Below are positions 1 to 14,503 of a stretch of 64,000 nucleotides of DNA, one piece after another (positions within the stretch are counted from its first letter, which is position 1; each line of letters opens with the position of its first letter). The notes under the pieces are model-generated. The model was not told where the DNA came from, made no database searches, and worked only from the letters and a program-made list of their open reading frames with translations. The stretch is from contig OX326959.1 of NCBI GenBank assembly GCA_946800325.1, positions 8,886,501 through 8,950,500 of the forward strand, written 5' to 3'. This DNA comes from Luzula sylvatica (Eukaryota > Streptophyta > Magnoliopsida > Poales > Juncaceae). Made by a program: the position numbers and the translations under genes.

Positions 1-139
1 ATATTTAAAATGGTCCATTTATTTTTTTACATTGTACATAGAGTACCCAAAAATTACATTATTTGTTTATATTAGATATATTTCAAACAATATTTTCTAT
101 CAAGTGTCTAATTAACCAACAAATAAATTATGATAAATA
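1..139 (+). promoter_or_regulatory. Proximal promoter/5'UTR of LHT gene 1 (partial)
   Basis: AT-rich sequence directly upstream of the gene 1 start. TATA-like stretches lie around 68-80, but none is as clear as those of genes 2 and 3. The window edge cuts off the rest. Confidence 0.35.
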
Positions 140-2161
140 ATGCAGACTGCTGAGGAGATAGCAGCAGATAAATGGCTTCCAATCACATCTTCTCGTAACG
201 CGAAGTGGTGGTATTCTGCGTTTCACAATGTCACGGCCATGGTCGGTGCCGGAGTGCTCAGCTTGCCCTATGCCATGTCTGAACTTGGATGGTACAAATC
301 AATAAAACCAAAATATATATCTAATTATTTATTTATTATTTTGCTTGAAATCAATTTTTTCCATTTTTTTCCCATTTTTTTCAACAGGGGTCCAGGGGTA
401 GTAGTACTAGTTCTATCATGGATAATAACCCTATATACCCTATGGCAAATGGTTGAAATGCACGAGATGGTACCGGGAAAGAGGTTTGATCGTTACCACG
501 AGTTAGGTCAGCACGCCTTCGGTGAAAAATTAGGGTTATGGATAGTTGTGCCGCAGCAATTAATCGTCGAAGTTGGTGTCGACATAGTTTACATGGTCAC
601 AGGAGGAAAATCTTTGCAGAAATTTCACGACTCGGTTTGCCCAGATTGCAAACATATAAAACTGACATATTTCATCATGATTTTCGCTTCGGTGCATTTC
701 GTATTATCTCAACTTCCTAATTTGAACTCCATTTCGGGTGTTTCATTGGCCGCTGCGGTTATGTCTCTTAGGTAAATATATACATAATTAATCGCACTTT
801 TAATTACGTATATACGTATATACATATACGACCTTTTATCAATTTCTCATCAATTTATTTGACATAGTAATTAAGAAAAAGGTGTAGTGAAAAAATTTCA
901 TCTCACAAATTACAATTAATTAAATTTTTGCTATTTCATCATGATCTTTTTTGTAATTAGTCATGTTGTTATTAATTATCATATTATGTTCTCTTAGCTA
1001 CTCAACAATTGCTTGGGGAGCCTCGGTCGAGAAGGGAAAACAAGCTGACGTGTCATATGATTACAAGGCTACGACAAAAGTAGGAACGGTTTTCAACTTC
1101 TTTAATGCACTTGGTGATGTGGCATTCGCCTATGCTGGCCACAACGTGGTACTTGAGATCCAAGCAACGATTCCTTCGACTCCTGAGAAGCCCTCGAAAA
1201 AGCCAATGTGGAGAGGCGTTGTAGTCGCGTACATAGTTGTCGCGTTGTGTTATTTCCCTGTGGCTTTAATCGGGTACTGGGCGTTTGGGAATACAGTTGA
1301 GGACAATATTTTGATGTCTTTGAAGAAGCCTCGATGGCTTATTGCCATGGCCAACATGTTCGTTGTTATTCACGTTATCGGTAGCTATCAGGTATGCATG
1401 ATATTTCTTATTTTATAGCGATGTATAATATTTGGGGAACTTTTCGGAGTTATACATGAAATTACTTCTTTTTAATTCAAATGTCTTCGCAGATTTATGC
1501 GATGCCGGTTTTTGACATGATGGAAACGGTTCTAGTAAAGAAATTACATTTCCCACCGAGTTTCGGTCTTCGTCTGATTGCTCGAAGCTTATACGTTGGT
1601 AAATACACTAATTACCTCAGTTTCTTTGAAACAAATATCAAAATGTTGTAATTGTAGAAAGAAAATTGTAAAATTGACTGAATTTTTAATGAATCTTTGT
1701 AGCATTTACAATGTTCGTTGCGATGACTTTCCCATTCTTCGGCGGATTACTTGGATTCTTTGGAGGTTTTGCTTTTGCCCCCACGACATATTTTGTAAGT
1801 AACTAATATCCTAATTGTGTGTGAAAAGAAAAAAAGTTTGTTTTCAATAATACAAATTTTTAGTTGTTATATAGCTATATCTTCATTAATGTTTAATTGT
1901 ACCTTTCATTGTAGCTTCCTTGCATTATGTGGCTAGCCATTTACAAGCCCAAAAGATTCAGTCTTTCTTGGATCGCAAATTGGGTAAATATTACTCTATT
2001 TTTAGATTAATATTTAGAATGAAATTTAGTTTTAAGCTTTCTTCTTTTGTATCTATTTTTAGGTTTGTATCATTCTTGGACTAATGTTGATGATTTTGGC
2101 ACCAATTGGAGCTCTGCGATCGATTATTTTAACAGCAAAGACATACACGTTTTATTCTTAA
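140..2161 (+). CDS. LHT1-like: LHT-type amino acid/H+ symporter, gene 1 (7 exons, 431 aa)
   Basis: Exons are 140-291, 388-771, 998-1391, 1493-1598, 1703-1794, 1915-1983 and 2063-2161; every intron is GT-AG. The spliced frame is 1296 nt without internal stops, giving 431 aa, close to the usual LHT length of about 440. Landmarks are [19 protein letters not shown] (residues 12-30), [14 protein letters not shown] in the first membrane segment, [53 protein letters not shown] and the C-terminal AKTYTFYS. The start is fixed by an in-frame TAA six bases upstream; GATAAATAATG is shared by all three copies. Known for the family (AAAP/ATF): plasma-membrane, proton-coupled uptake of lysine, histidine and many neutral or acidic amino acids. 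By eye it is nearest to LHT1/LHT2; which one is not resolved. It is the most diverged of the three copies and has a 101-bp intron 3. Only 139 bp of its promoter is in the window. Confidence 0.95.
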
Positions 2162-2882
2162 ACTAGTTTATTTCCATCTCGAATTCACATAAACATGTGA
2201 AGTTTGTGTATCATACGTTCTTATATTTCAATTTTTTATATTTGAGTGCAGTGTTTTCTTTGTTTTGTAAACAAATATGTTAAAAAAAAGTTAGAAACAA
2301 AATATGTTAAACAGACAAATTTCCAAAATATAATTTTTTTTTTATAATTTTTCATCCTTCTCTTCTATTTTCTTAATTTCGCATTGGCGATACGCAAGGT
2401 TAACTTACAGGCATTATTTTGAGCAGTTGAGGGATCATTTCTTCACCCTTTTTCAACAAATTTCGAAAACAATCTCCAACAAATTTCGCATTGGAGATGA
2501 GGTTGTATGAATAATATTTGATAAAATAAATATTCACTTGATTCAATATAAAATTGAATTGTAACCAAATGTCAATATTTACTTGACCCAAAAACAACTT
2601 TTCGAATTATAAAAACATCACAACATCATCTGATATTTGTTGAGAAATTATTTTTATTTTTTTGAAAAATTAAGAGGCATAGACCTCTTTAAATTATATT
2701 AAAACAAGTTTAATACAATATTTTTTCCAAAAGTTCCTAAATATTACATGAGAAATGTAAAAATTTAGAAAGAAAGATTATTTGAGTTTCCTAGATGGTG
2801 TATGTGAAAAGAGAAAAGAGAGGAAGCGAAAAGGGGAAAGGAGGAAAGAAGGCGGAATTTATGGGACGTCCGAGGAAGTTGG
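2162..2882. other. Gene 1 3' flank, no gene recognised
   Basis: AT-rich sequence containing the 3'UTR of LHT gene 1 and then unassigned DNA. No frame with protein-like composition was seen, and the 3' flank does not resemble those of genes 2 and 3. Confidence 0.5.
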
Positions 2883-3070
2883 TTAGCAATGTTTTAGCCA
2901 AAGTTCTCCTTCGGAGATTATTTTAGAAGCAACGAGCGGTGTCGTGGTCGCGGAGTTTGTGAAGACCCGATTATTCCGCTCCTTCCAAATTTCCCATATT
3001 GCGGCAAGGAAGAAGGCATCAATTTTTTCTTTTTGATCCTTCGTTCGGCTCTTCTTATTTTTATTACTTC
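2883..3070 (-). pseudogene. LINE ORF2 C-terminal relic
   Basis: A minus-strand frame ending at the stop 2883-2885 reads a peptide with AFFLAAIWEIWKERNNRVF, followed by a short tail ending in ELWLKHC. The block IW-IWKERNxRxF is typical of the extreme C-terminus of plant L1-type LINE ORF2 proteins, after the reverse transcriptase and zinc-binding regions. Nothing upstream encodes reverse transcriptase, so this is a short relic. It is unrelated in position to the longer LINE at 12.3-14.3 kb. Confidence 0.55.
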
Positions 3071-4695
3071 GAAGAAAATAGGTTTAAAATTTTTACTATT
3101 CAAATTTTACTAATTAGGCATGAGGAAATAGGAATTAGACACGAAGAGAAAGGCAGAGGCATGAGGAAATAGGAATTAGACACGAAGAGAAAGGCAGTAA
3201 ACACTAAACAGAGAAAGGACAGTAAATTGAGAAGAAAAGGAAGAGGAAAAATATAATAATAGAAAGCATGAATAATTAATTAAATGCAAAGATAAGAGAA
3301 TAAATTTAGTATTACCCAAAATGCCCTTTCTCTAAAAAAGACCTATGACAGAAGCTCCCATATACAACCTTTATGTATCGGTCTTTTCTAAGTACTAGTT
3401 CTCCACCAAAATTTGGTGACATTGTAAAGTTTGATGACGCTTCAAATTTTTTTAACTCTGAATTTCTCATTCAATTTTTAACTCTCCATCATCCAAATCG
3501 TATTTCCATGATAGAGAGTTAAAAATTCATGTAATAACTTAAAACCCAACTTAAAGCCCTCTAAAATTCATGTAATAACTTAAACCCCAACTTAGCACAT
3601 TACGTATTATATCCTAAACCAATTACTTTTACGCTAATCACAAATTATTATTTGCTGATTTGAAAGCGCAAGTCAAAATTATAACTTCATAAAAGAGATA
3701 CAAATAGCAGCTTTCTTTCTAGGTTTAATTTCGACACACTTAATTCTTAAATATATACAAATATGAAATATAGGCAACCTTGTATAAGTTCCTCTTGACT
3801 AGTAATTTGGTATAAAGTGGTCAAAACATTTTATTGTAAAATTTGCATGATACTTCAGTTCAGACATATGGACAAATATTTTCATTTAGTTGTAATCTAT
3901 CATTTAAATTATATTTTTCCATGGTTCCTACTTTTGTTTTGTGCTAAAACCCAACACAATACCTACTCGGCTCCACAAACCAAACTCTTCATTCACTTTT
4001 GGAAAATTCAATACTCACAAACAAATGATGCTTCGAGGCTTACAACGGAAATGGTCCACAACCTGCTATTTTGTAACTAACCATTATTTTGAAATCCCGG
4101 AATTAATTTGATTGGAGTACACACTCGTGGCGTATTACGACACCAAACTGCAAGTGACACGAGGAGGGCTGAGACACAAGGAGGATAGATTGGTTTCTCG
4201 GTTGGCTTCTCACCGGTGACAATCCGCCATCCACCCATTCTTAAATTGCTCGTACTCCAAAAATCGTGGGAACCTATTAAACTCAATACAAACATACCAA
4301 CTCTGTCCCGACTATAGGTTCAAAAATCCGGACTTTAGAACAAAAATTTTAAGAAGTCCAATTTATTTTTCAAAAACATAATTTATCATGTTAAAAATAA
4401 GGAATCTAGTGTCTCAACCAATCAGGGGCGTCCCGACAATTTGGTTGTCCTAGCCCATAATGTTGACAGACGTAAATTTTGCTTCAAGATATTGCCCTTC
4501 AAAATAAAATGTTGGGCTTACATCTTTTATTCAAATTAACCAATTATTTGTAGTATTAGTGTTCAACTAGGACATACATCTTGTATCCATTTTTGAAATA
4601 TCACATGAAATATGAAATATACATTGAAAAACAACCACAAAACTGTACATATACCCCTAAATACTATGAAATGTCATAAACACTCCAATAATAAA
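3071..4695. other. Intergenic, no gene recognised; two small tandem duplications
   Basis: No convincing gene. A roughly 40-bp unit containing ATAGGAATTAGACACGAAG is present twice in tandem (about 3117-3198). A roughly 40-bp unit around AATTCATGTAATAACTTAAA is present twice at about 3517-3593. The small frame on the minus strand at 4077-4295 matches nothing I recognise. Confidence 0.5.
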
Positions 4696-4935
4696 CAATG
4701 TTCCAGAAATCGCTCGGCGCTCGCTGGTCGGCAGACGACCATCAAGCGCCCAGGATGATTAATCGGGATTAATCGGGAATCTCGGCGGACCTCGGCGGAT
4801 TTTTATTTTTTTATATTTAATATTTAAATTAATTAAACAAAATTACAAATCACAGTTTTTTTAATAAGTTTTAAATAATTTAAGTAACAAAATACACTAC
4901 GTTACTAAACTAACATAAACTCAAATAATAATAAT

Positions 4936-5009
<74 letters not shown>

Positions 5010-5427
5010 TATGAAAAAATTTAGTCCAAATATATTTTTTTGAATAGTATCCGACAAACGATCGTTTTCATTATTGATGTCTAATTTTTTTGATGTCAAT
5101 GAAAATTCATTGGCAATCCATAGCAAAAACGATCATTATTTTGAATAGTATCCCACAACCTCTTATAATATATGATTTTTTGTTCTTCACATTCAACCAA
5201 CTAGATTATGGACCCGTTGGCAATTCAAAAAAAAAATATTTTAAAAAAAAACTGTACACATCTAAAAATCGGCTCGGCGGTGGCTTGGCGGGCTTGGCGG
5301 ACCCTTGGCGGCCGCTTGGCGGAAATCCGCCAAGCACAAAACGCCAAGGGTTTATCTCGACGGCGGACCCTCGACTACCGATTAATCGGTGATTAATCGG
5401 CCGCCAAGGCCGATTTCCAGAACACTG
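4696..5427. mobile_element. Non-autonomous hAT element with exact 8-bp TSD
   Basis: The left terminus is CAATGTTCCAGAAATCG; the right terminus read inward is CAGTGTTCTGGAAATCG, the CA(G/A)TGTT form common in hAT elements. ATAATAAA directly flanks both ends (4688-4695 and 5428-5435), a perfect 8-bp target duplication as expected for hAT. Subterminal DNA is rich in CTTGGCGG and GATTAATCGG units in opposing orientation. At 732 bp with no transposase frame it is non-autonomous. Confidence 0.88.
4930..5003. repeat. (TA)n microsatellite inside the hAT element
   Basis: About 74 bp of near-perfect TA dinucleotides. The reading frame across it on the minus strand is an artefact. Confidence 0.95.
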
Positions 5428-5694
5428 ATAATAAATGAGAAATATTATTAATATCGTTTGTTCCTAATTTTTAAACAATATAAACTATTTATTTTCACTT
5501 AATAGATACATAAATAAAAGAGAATGAACAAGTAATATTTTATGAATCTTCTAATATAAACAATGAAAGAGATAATATACATGATATATTTTGAGTGTTC
5601 ATGATATTTCTATTTTGTGATGACAACAGGCATACTAGATATTTTGGATTGTGCAGAATTTTGAAAATGTACACAGCTTTATTGTATATACTTT

Positions 5695-5969
5695 GCCCCC
5701 CAACATCAAAAAAAGATCCTTGATGAGGTGGCAAAAGAGGGGTTAGTGGATTGTTTAGCCTCTCTAATTGACCGATTAAATATTAATTAATACGTTTAAT
5801 TGAATTGACCCGTCAATTAACATGCACCAATATTAACATGTTATAAATTATTTACGAGTCAATTAAACGTGTCAATTAATATTTAATCGAGTCAATTAGA
5901 TAAGCTAAACAACTCACTCATCTCTCTTTTGCCATCTCATCAAGGCTCTTTTTTTTTATGTTGGGGGGC
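5695..5969. mobile_element. MITE with long terminal inverted repeats
   Basis: The left arm begins GCCCCCCAACATC and the right arm is its near complement ending GATGTTGGGGGGC-like (ATGTTGGGGGGC). Homology between arms runs about 110 bp, through blocks such as CCTTGATGAGGTGGCAAAAGAG and the AATTAAACGTGTCAATTAAT core. No clean target duplication was found. Remnants of a similar core recur at about 22480-22741. Confidence 0.7.
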
Positions 5970-6169
5970 TGAATATATAATCCCTTCACTTAATTATGTG
6001 TCATAATTGTATTCTACACTTTTGCACATATTGACTAAATTGAAATATATAATCAACAATACAATGCCATGCTTATTTAATTAGTGTGTAAAGTGTGTAA
6101 AGTGACTTAAAATACCAACAAACTTATTTAATTAGTGTTGAGCCCACTCTTTTTTAATTTTAAATTAAT

Positions 6170-8095
<1,926 letters not shown>

Positions 8096-9465
8096 AAACA
8101 CTAAAAGAAATTTTCCCGAAATTTGATATAGATGGTAAATTTCTGTGCATATATTAAATAATGAAATGGTTTAGTTGGTATATTTTTGACTTGTGCGTGA
8201 TTTAGTATGAAAATTTGATATAGATTGTATGACACTAAATTATGTTGTTTTAAATTCTAACAATAGTATGAAAATTATGTAAGTTTCAAACTGTCTCGCG
8301 TGTGCGTGATTTAGTATTGAAATCCTTATAATTGGTATTTGACTTGGTTCCAAACTATTTGTTCTATGTAATAAAAATTATTCCAAAAAAACAACAAACC
8401 ACACAAAAGATGAAGCAATTTATATGAAATCATTCATGACATAAATACTAAATTTTTAGACATCAATTAAAACAAACTAATTGCAACAAATATTAAAAAA
8501 ATACCTGACGAAAGCTCATACCCTCGTGCAATTATGCGAGGAATTTCTAGTTGTTTTAAAATACGAATCCGATAAGTAGCATTCGGGCCCAATAGTCTTT
8601 TAAGGCCCGTTCGGCAAGTGATGGAATAGACGAAAAGAGAGATTTTTACGTGAAAACTCCGAAGCGAAAAAACCACACGGCATCCGAAACTCAAACTATT
8701 TTACTATATTAGAGAAAGAGAAAATACAATTGTTGATATTTTGTTGAAATGAATAAAACTCAAGCTTAACCATTTTATTTATAACTAATCTCTTATCCAA
8801 TACAAGAAAATAATACAAGAAAATAATAATTGTCTTAATTACTATTCAATAATAACAATAAGAATATAAAAAAATAACATACCTCTTCATTTATCAATTT
8901 ACTAATTATTTGGGCCGTCGTCTCCATACCATAACAGTTAGAAAACCTTTGGAGAACTGAGCTGTAACAATGGTGGACTCCTTGTTATATGTGAGTTCTT
9001 TTTCTTCCTTGCGCTTGCAATTTCAAACTCCTTTAAGTAGATATTCTTGATTGGATCTCGAATCACTTCAAGAATCACCACTTACACCACTTTATTGTCG
9101 GTAGCCGATAATCAGAGACATGTTCGGGTTTCCCGAATCCAAATCTGGTCATTATATCTTTAGTATGTCTGTATGTGCCATATTTCATATTAGGTGGAAA
9201 AAACATAAATAATTAATTATTTCTGAATAATTTATAGTTGCAACCATAAAATTTCGTTTAAATATAATAATTTAGATTGTATACATAATTACATATAATT
9301 GAAACAAATATTATGTTATGATAAAATAGCATTCGTTTTAATATCCAAAAAGATTCGCATCCGTGTCAGTATCCGATAATATCCGAACAGTATTTGGATT
9401 TGTATCCCAAAAAATATGAATGCATATCTGATATGACCGCTATCCGAAACATTTACACCTCTAGG
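8096..9465. other. Intergenic, no gene recognised
   Basis: AT-rich DNA with a GC-richer patch at about 8500-8690. A short minus-strand frame there (8467-8694) has no recognisable domain and ends at what could be a splice donor, but there is no supporting second exon. Confidence 0.45.
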
Positions 9466-10217
9466 CAATGTTGTAAAAAACGGTCGAAAAACGGTGATAC
9501 GGTGGAAGACCGTACCGTTTTTTACCGTAACGTTTCAAAAAATGGTCAAACGTTTTTTTAACCGTGTTTGACCTTTTTTTGACCGAAAAACGTTTTTAAT
9601 CCGTTTTACATACCGATTTTTTTCTTCTAATTATTTTGGCCCGAATTTTTTTAACTTTTTTGGCCAGTTATTTTTCTCAACACGTGACTTTTTTTACCGA
9701 GTCTCCGATTTAGTTCTTCTTCATTTTCACGATAATGGATGGGATGCTCCATTCTTCAGTTCTTCTTCCGATTGACTAAATAATGACGACGGCTCAATTT
9801 AATTTGCGACAATGATTGTTTTTTTTTCACAACAAGGATTAATTTTTTCTTCACGAATTGTGATTGTGAGTGCTAATTTGATTCAATTTGTGAGTCAAAT
9901 GATTTTGTGTTATGATTGTTTATGTTGATCAGATTATGTGTTATGATTTGATTATTCTTTAATTTTTATGTGATAATTATTTTGTTTTTAGACTTTTTTG
10001 TATGAGAATCAAACAAGTGGTTAAATTGTAAGTGTTAATTTGATTTAATTTCTTGTCCAAAATTTCTTGTCTTTAAATTTTAATTATAATTGATATAAAA
10101 TATTACCGATTCAAGTTACCGTTTTTTATCGTTTTTAACCGTTTTACGGTAAAACACTAAAAACGTGACCGACCGTACCGTACCGTTTCCCGTCATCTAC
10201 AACATTCTACAACATTG
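9466..10217. mobile_element. Non-autonomous hAT-like element with 8-bp TSD
   Basis: Termini are CAATGTTGTA on the left and TACAACATTG on the right. Flanks are CCTCTAGG (9458-9465) and CCTATAGG (10218-10225), an 8-bp target duplication with one mismatch. Interior ends are packed with ACGGT, ACCGT and CGTTTT motifs. It is 752 bp with no transposase frame. A second copy of the right end of this family lies at about 23580-23707. Confidence 0.8.
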
Positions 10218-10254
10218 CCTATAGGGTGAGGGATAGGGTAAAAAGTGGGGTTTC

Positions 10255-10330
10255 ATTTTTTTTTTTTTTTTTTGGTGAGAATAATAGAGTAGGCTCTTAT
10301 GTCCTACTTCTATTTAATAATTCATGTAAT
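10255..10330 (-). mobile_element. 3' tail of a retroposon (minus strand, with A-tail)
   Basis: Read on the minus strand, this ends in GAGCCTACTCTATTATTCTC followed by an A-rich tail of about 20 nt (poly-T on the + strand from 10257). The same 3' end, on the + strand with an A-tail, terminates the retroposed insertion at 29693-30268. The upstream bodies of the two copies do not match, as expected for elements sharing only a 3' recognition end. Confidence 0.6.
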
Positions 10331-10521
10331 AATTTGAGTTTTTACATGAATTTAGCAAGTATAATTGAAGGTATTGCCCTACTCTAGCTAAAAGCCACTA
10401 AATCCTAATAGCTTCTTATAGCTTGCTTAACTAAACTAAACACAACACAACCATAAAAAAACCTAACTTAATAGTCCCTGAATTCTTTTCCCTGGATATG
10501 AAATCCTTATTTTTTAAACTC

Positions 10522-10679
10522 TAAGAATTCTGGAATTGGACTCCTGGATTAGATGCGACCCTGTAAATGGATTCAGAGATTCCTGGATTATGAAGAACAC
10601 TAAGAAATCTGGAATTGGACTCCTGGATTAGATGCGACCCTGTAAATGGAGTCAAAGAATCCTGGATTATGAAGAACGG
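10522..10679. repeat. Tandem duplication, 79-bp unit x2
   Basis: The units at 10522-10600 and 10601-10679 share TGGAATTGGACTCCTGGATT, GATGCGACCCTGTAAATGGA and CCTGGATTATGAAGAAC with only a few differences. Confidence 0.9.
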
Positions 10680-10764
10680 TTTAGGCGGGATAACCGCTTA
10701 GTTCTTCCAGCTTTGCATCTTTCTTTGATCTTCTCTTCAAATTGTTGCGCACGATCGCCATTTC

Positions 10765-11950
10765 TGTTGGGTTATCTACACCCCCATCGAGTCCGCGCAG
10801 CGGATAATTATTGGACTCGACGGAGTACAAATTCCCGAGATCTCATCTACGATTTGTTTATCCAAATTTCCTATAACTAATATAACGTAAATCTAATAAA
10901 CGTAATATTTGTACCTAGCGAAATTGATCGCTTACGAAGGGTTTGTCGCTGCGAAGCCTTCACTTCCATTCACGTCGCACCTTTTCGTTCCCACCTTTTC
11001 GTTCGCACATTTTCGCTCGTACCGGTTCGTCCCACGTCCAAACCGGTCGTCTTTCTCCGTTCGTCTTCTCGTCGGTTGATGAACTTAACTCGCTAGTACG
11101 CAAACGTATACGTACCTCTACTCGTATCCACCGCGAAACGGGAGTCGTCGGATAATCACGAAACTGCCTAGACGCCTCGTAATCACTCTTGCTTAAACTC
11201 TTGCCGGAATCAATGGAGAATTCCGACGAACTTTTCTCTCTCTTAATTACTGGATTAATTAGTGGAAATAATGGTTGCTTAGATTGATTTGATTGAGTGA
11301 GATTACGGTCCTATTTATAGAATAACTCGTATTCCTTCACCAGTAAATAGACATTCTTTAATCAATCAAATGATACATTTATACGCATGAAAGGACAAGT
11401 TTCTAGAAGATTTGATCAAAAGATGTGTCTCCTGCAGAATCAGCAGACACACTTTCACTAAACTGGAATTTCGACCGACTTAGGTCCGTAATTAACAGGA
11501 ACTTTCTGAACGAAACTTCTAGATGATCTTATCACCTTTCCTACAAATCCGAGTTTATCCAATTTGGATATCCAGTCCGAAAGTTATGCTAGTTTTAGTA
11601 AACGTTCGCGTCCTTTCGTCGAACTGCCGCAACCTTTCGTGTATTTCATTAGAATGAACGTCCTACGTTATTCAAATATTTTTCCACTGAATATGAAAGT
11701 TGTAGATAATCCAATTATCTAACTTATGAGAGTTGAATCATCCAAATCGGTGTTCGTATGTGAAAGTTATGTCCGTTTTAGTAAAAATATTCCAAACAGA
11801 TTTTTCCTAAAATCTTATCTTATCAATCTAATTATGTATATCATATATACATATGTGCATCTAATACACATGTTATATTTCTATGAACTACCATGTTCAT
11901 ATATCCTTATACGTACGATTTTACCGTATATGTGAAACTGCATTTCCTTC
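10765..11950 (-). mobile_element. Diverged solo LTR, Copia type, minus orientation
   Basis: The left edge TGTTGGGTTATC and the following block with TCGAGTCCGCGCAGCGGAT align with the left edges of the LTRs at 30654 and 58150. Internal blocks GAAATTGATCGC, CTCTACTCGTATCCACCGCGA and CCTAGACG match the LTR next to the tRNA-Met-type primer site at 46955. On this reading the LTR runs on the minus strand. ATTTC flanks both proposed ends, but the terminal CA is ambiguous. No primer site or coding interior is attached, so it is solo or truncated. Confidence 0.55.
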
Positions 11951-12348
11951 AATTTCTGCTCCCTTCATTCGAGAATTCCATCCACCATTGTTGTAAGTTC
12001 ATCTATTTGCTGAAATTCACTGAACCCTAGTTCTTCTAAATTCTCCCCAATTAACAATAATCACCTTTCATCTTCATCAGGATTTGGAGCAATTTGGGGT
12101 TGCTCTTCTGGCATGAAGGTTTCAATCAAGCTCTCCAGTTCTTCAACAGTTCTTCTTATCGTAAAGGTACTATCTTTCGTTCGATTCGATCGATTTAATT
12201 CTTCTGCTCGCCTTTCTTCAGCCTTCATGTCTTCATTAAACCACCAAATTCCTTCTTCAACTGAAATTCCTTCTTGCTCCATTTCTTCTGCATTATTAAA
12301 ATGATTAGTCTAGTTAATTTCTAAAATTGTAGATTGATCCAAAGTATT
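11951..12348 (-). other. Unclassified acidic ORF region
   Basis: A minus-strand frame at 12061-12282 encodes a 73-aa acidic, charged peptide starting MEQEGISVEEG and containing AEERRAEELNRSNRTKD. It lies between the LINE relic and the solo LTR. It could be a piece of a retrotransposon gag-like or LINE-associated reading frame, but I recognise no domain and do not assign it. Confidence 0.25.
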
Positions 12349-14281
12349 TCAATCTGAATTTATTTCTGTAACTGAATAATCTTCATTTGAATCTGAGATT
12401 GAATTTGAATTTTGAGAGTTTGATGAATTTGGCCTTCTATTTCTGTTGGTGTATATTTCATTATATATATATTTGTAATTTTCACCATTATTAACTAATA
12501 TATTTAACTTGTATTCATATATTATATGATCTATTATTTGCCAGTCAGATAATTTTTTATTAGTAAATGTTCTATTGCATCTTTGTAGCCAAATTTTATA
12601 CTCCTTTGATTCATATCTGTCTATTAATATATCCAGTGAATTTTTTAAATTATTCATTTTGATCCCTAAAATTCCATGTAATTTATTCCAAATTGAGTTC
12701 ACAAAAATACACTGGCATGTTAAATGATTTATATTTTCTTCTGTTTTTAGGCACACGACACATCTATTTGGAAGAGACCATCCCTTCTTTTTTAAGATTA
12801 TCTAAGGTTAGTAATTTATTTAGATATATCAGCCATAAAAATAATTTAATTTTTAATTCTATTTTGATTTTCCATATTGAAAAGAATTTTGCTTTAATAT
12901 ATACTCCATTAGATAATATTTTATATGCATTTTTACATGAATATTTCTCATTTCCTGTCCAGGACCATTTAAACACATCCTTCTGAGATGGATTAAGATT
13001 AAGGGAGTTGCAAATTGTTTCTAATTCATCAAATTGTGACTGTGCTACTAATGATAAAGGTACATGCAACCCTAAACTTGTATAAAGATTATTTTCTTGC
13101 ATAGCATTATAAAAATAATGTATTGTCCCATATTTATTTTCTGAAAATGAATAAAGTTCTTTAAATTTAAATATTAAAGGTTTTTCACACCATTTTGATT
13201 TCCAAAAATTTGCACTAGTACCATTTCCTATTATGACATTTAGACTTTGGTTGTAGAAATCATAATTTTTAAGCACATCATTCCAGAAATAGGAATTTTT
13301 TAGATAATTTGTTTGATTTATTTCTTTATTTAAAGGATTTTCTAATAAGTTAAACCAATCTAATTTCCCTTATGAATTAAAATATAACCATAACCATTTT
13401 GTCAGTAATACTTTATTAAAAATTTGTAGATTTAAAACCCCTAAACCCCCTTTTTCCTTTGTCTGGCAAACAATGTTCCAATCAACTAAATTATACCCTA
13501 TTTTATTATTTCCTTTCCACAAAAATTGTTTTCTGATTTTATCTATTTGATTTAATACCCATTTAGAAAATTTAAAAACATTAAAATAATATATGGGCAT
13601 TGAAGTTAAAACTGAATTCATTAGAACTAATCTACCAGATTTACTTAACAAACTTCCTTTCCAACCATTTAATTTATTAGTAATTTTTTCAATTATTTTT
13701 AAGTAATCATTTTTTGAGGGTTTTTTATAGTGTAGAGGTAACCCTAAATAGTTGATAGGAAAATTTCCAGTATTACATTCTAACTCTTGGGAAATGGTAT
13801 TTAATAATTCATCATTTATATTCATTCCTATAATTTCAGATTTATGATAATTCATTTTTAACCCTGATTCTTGACCAAATAAATTTAATATATATTTTAT
13901 TCTTTTAATATTAGTTAAATTTGGTTTTATAAATAATATTGAGTCATCTGCAAAAAATAAACTAGTATATATATTTTGAATTGGTTTTGAAATAAAGTTT
14001 TTTTCACTCCATTTTTCCAGTAAAACTGATAGCACATCCATAATTAACAAAAATAGATGTGTTGAAGTTGGATCTCCTTGTTTTAATCCTCTTTTTAGGT
14101 GTATATGTTTACCAGGAATTCCATTTAATATTATTCTTGTTGTTCCTGGTAATACAGAATATTTAATCCAATTTATAATTTTTTTTTCAAATCCTCTCAC
14201 TTCCATTATTTTAATTAGAAAATCCCATGAAATACTATCAAAGGCTTTATGAATCAGTGGGGTTTCATTTAGATTTGGCAA
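12349..14281 (-). pseudogene. 5'-truncated, frameshifted L1-type LINE ORF2
   Basis: Three consecutive minus-strand frames together cover the C-terminal part of a plant L1 ORF2 protein. The frame 14281-13370 holds reverse transcriptase motifs: KAFDSISWDFL, GLKQGDPTS, LFFADDSILF (catalytic FADD) and NYLGLPL. The frame 13276-12764 holds the linker and the DVFKWSWTGNEKYSCKNAY block of the zf-RVT region. The frame 12756-12349 carries the Cys/His cluster (C-LKTEENINHLTCQC). The endonuclease domain and 5' part are missing, and frame breaks near 13280-13370 and 12760 make it inactive. Truncation falls about 220 bp before the duplication block A boundary. Confidence 0.9.
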
Positions 14282-14503
14282 AATAAAAATGTAAGTGGGA
14301 TCAGTGTGTATTTTTATATATACTAATTTTTATATACATACAATTTGGAAGTAATTCTTAAATACGAAACGAAATGTCATTGTATAATAGTATTTTCGAG
14401 ATTTAGTGTATAATGATGTGTTTTTTTATAATGATATAGTAGCATTAATCAGTTAATGGCCCATTTTTTATGAATAATAACATCATATAACCAAATGCTC
14501 CAA
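14282..14503. other. Short AT-rich spacer, nothing recognised
   Basis: Sequence between the LINE truncation point and the first base aligned to duplication block B. Confidence 0.5.

Noticed and set aside
12113..12986. Plus-strand frames across the LINE (12113-12304, 12693-12986)
   Set aside because: Antisense shadows of the LINE ORF2 relic; the minus strand carries clear reverse transcriptase motifs.
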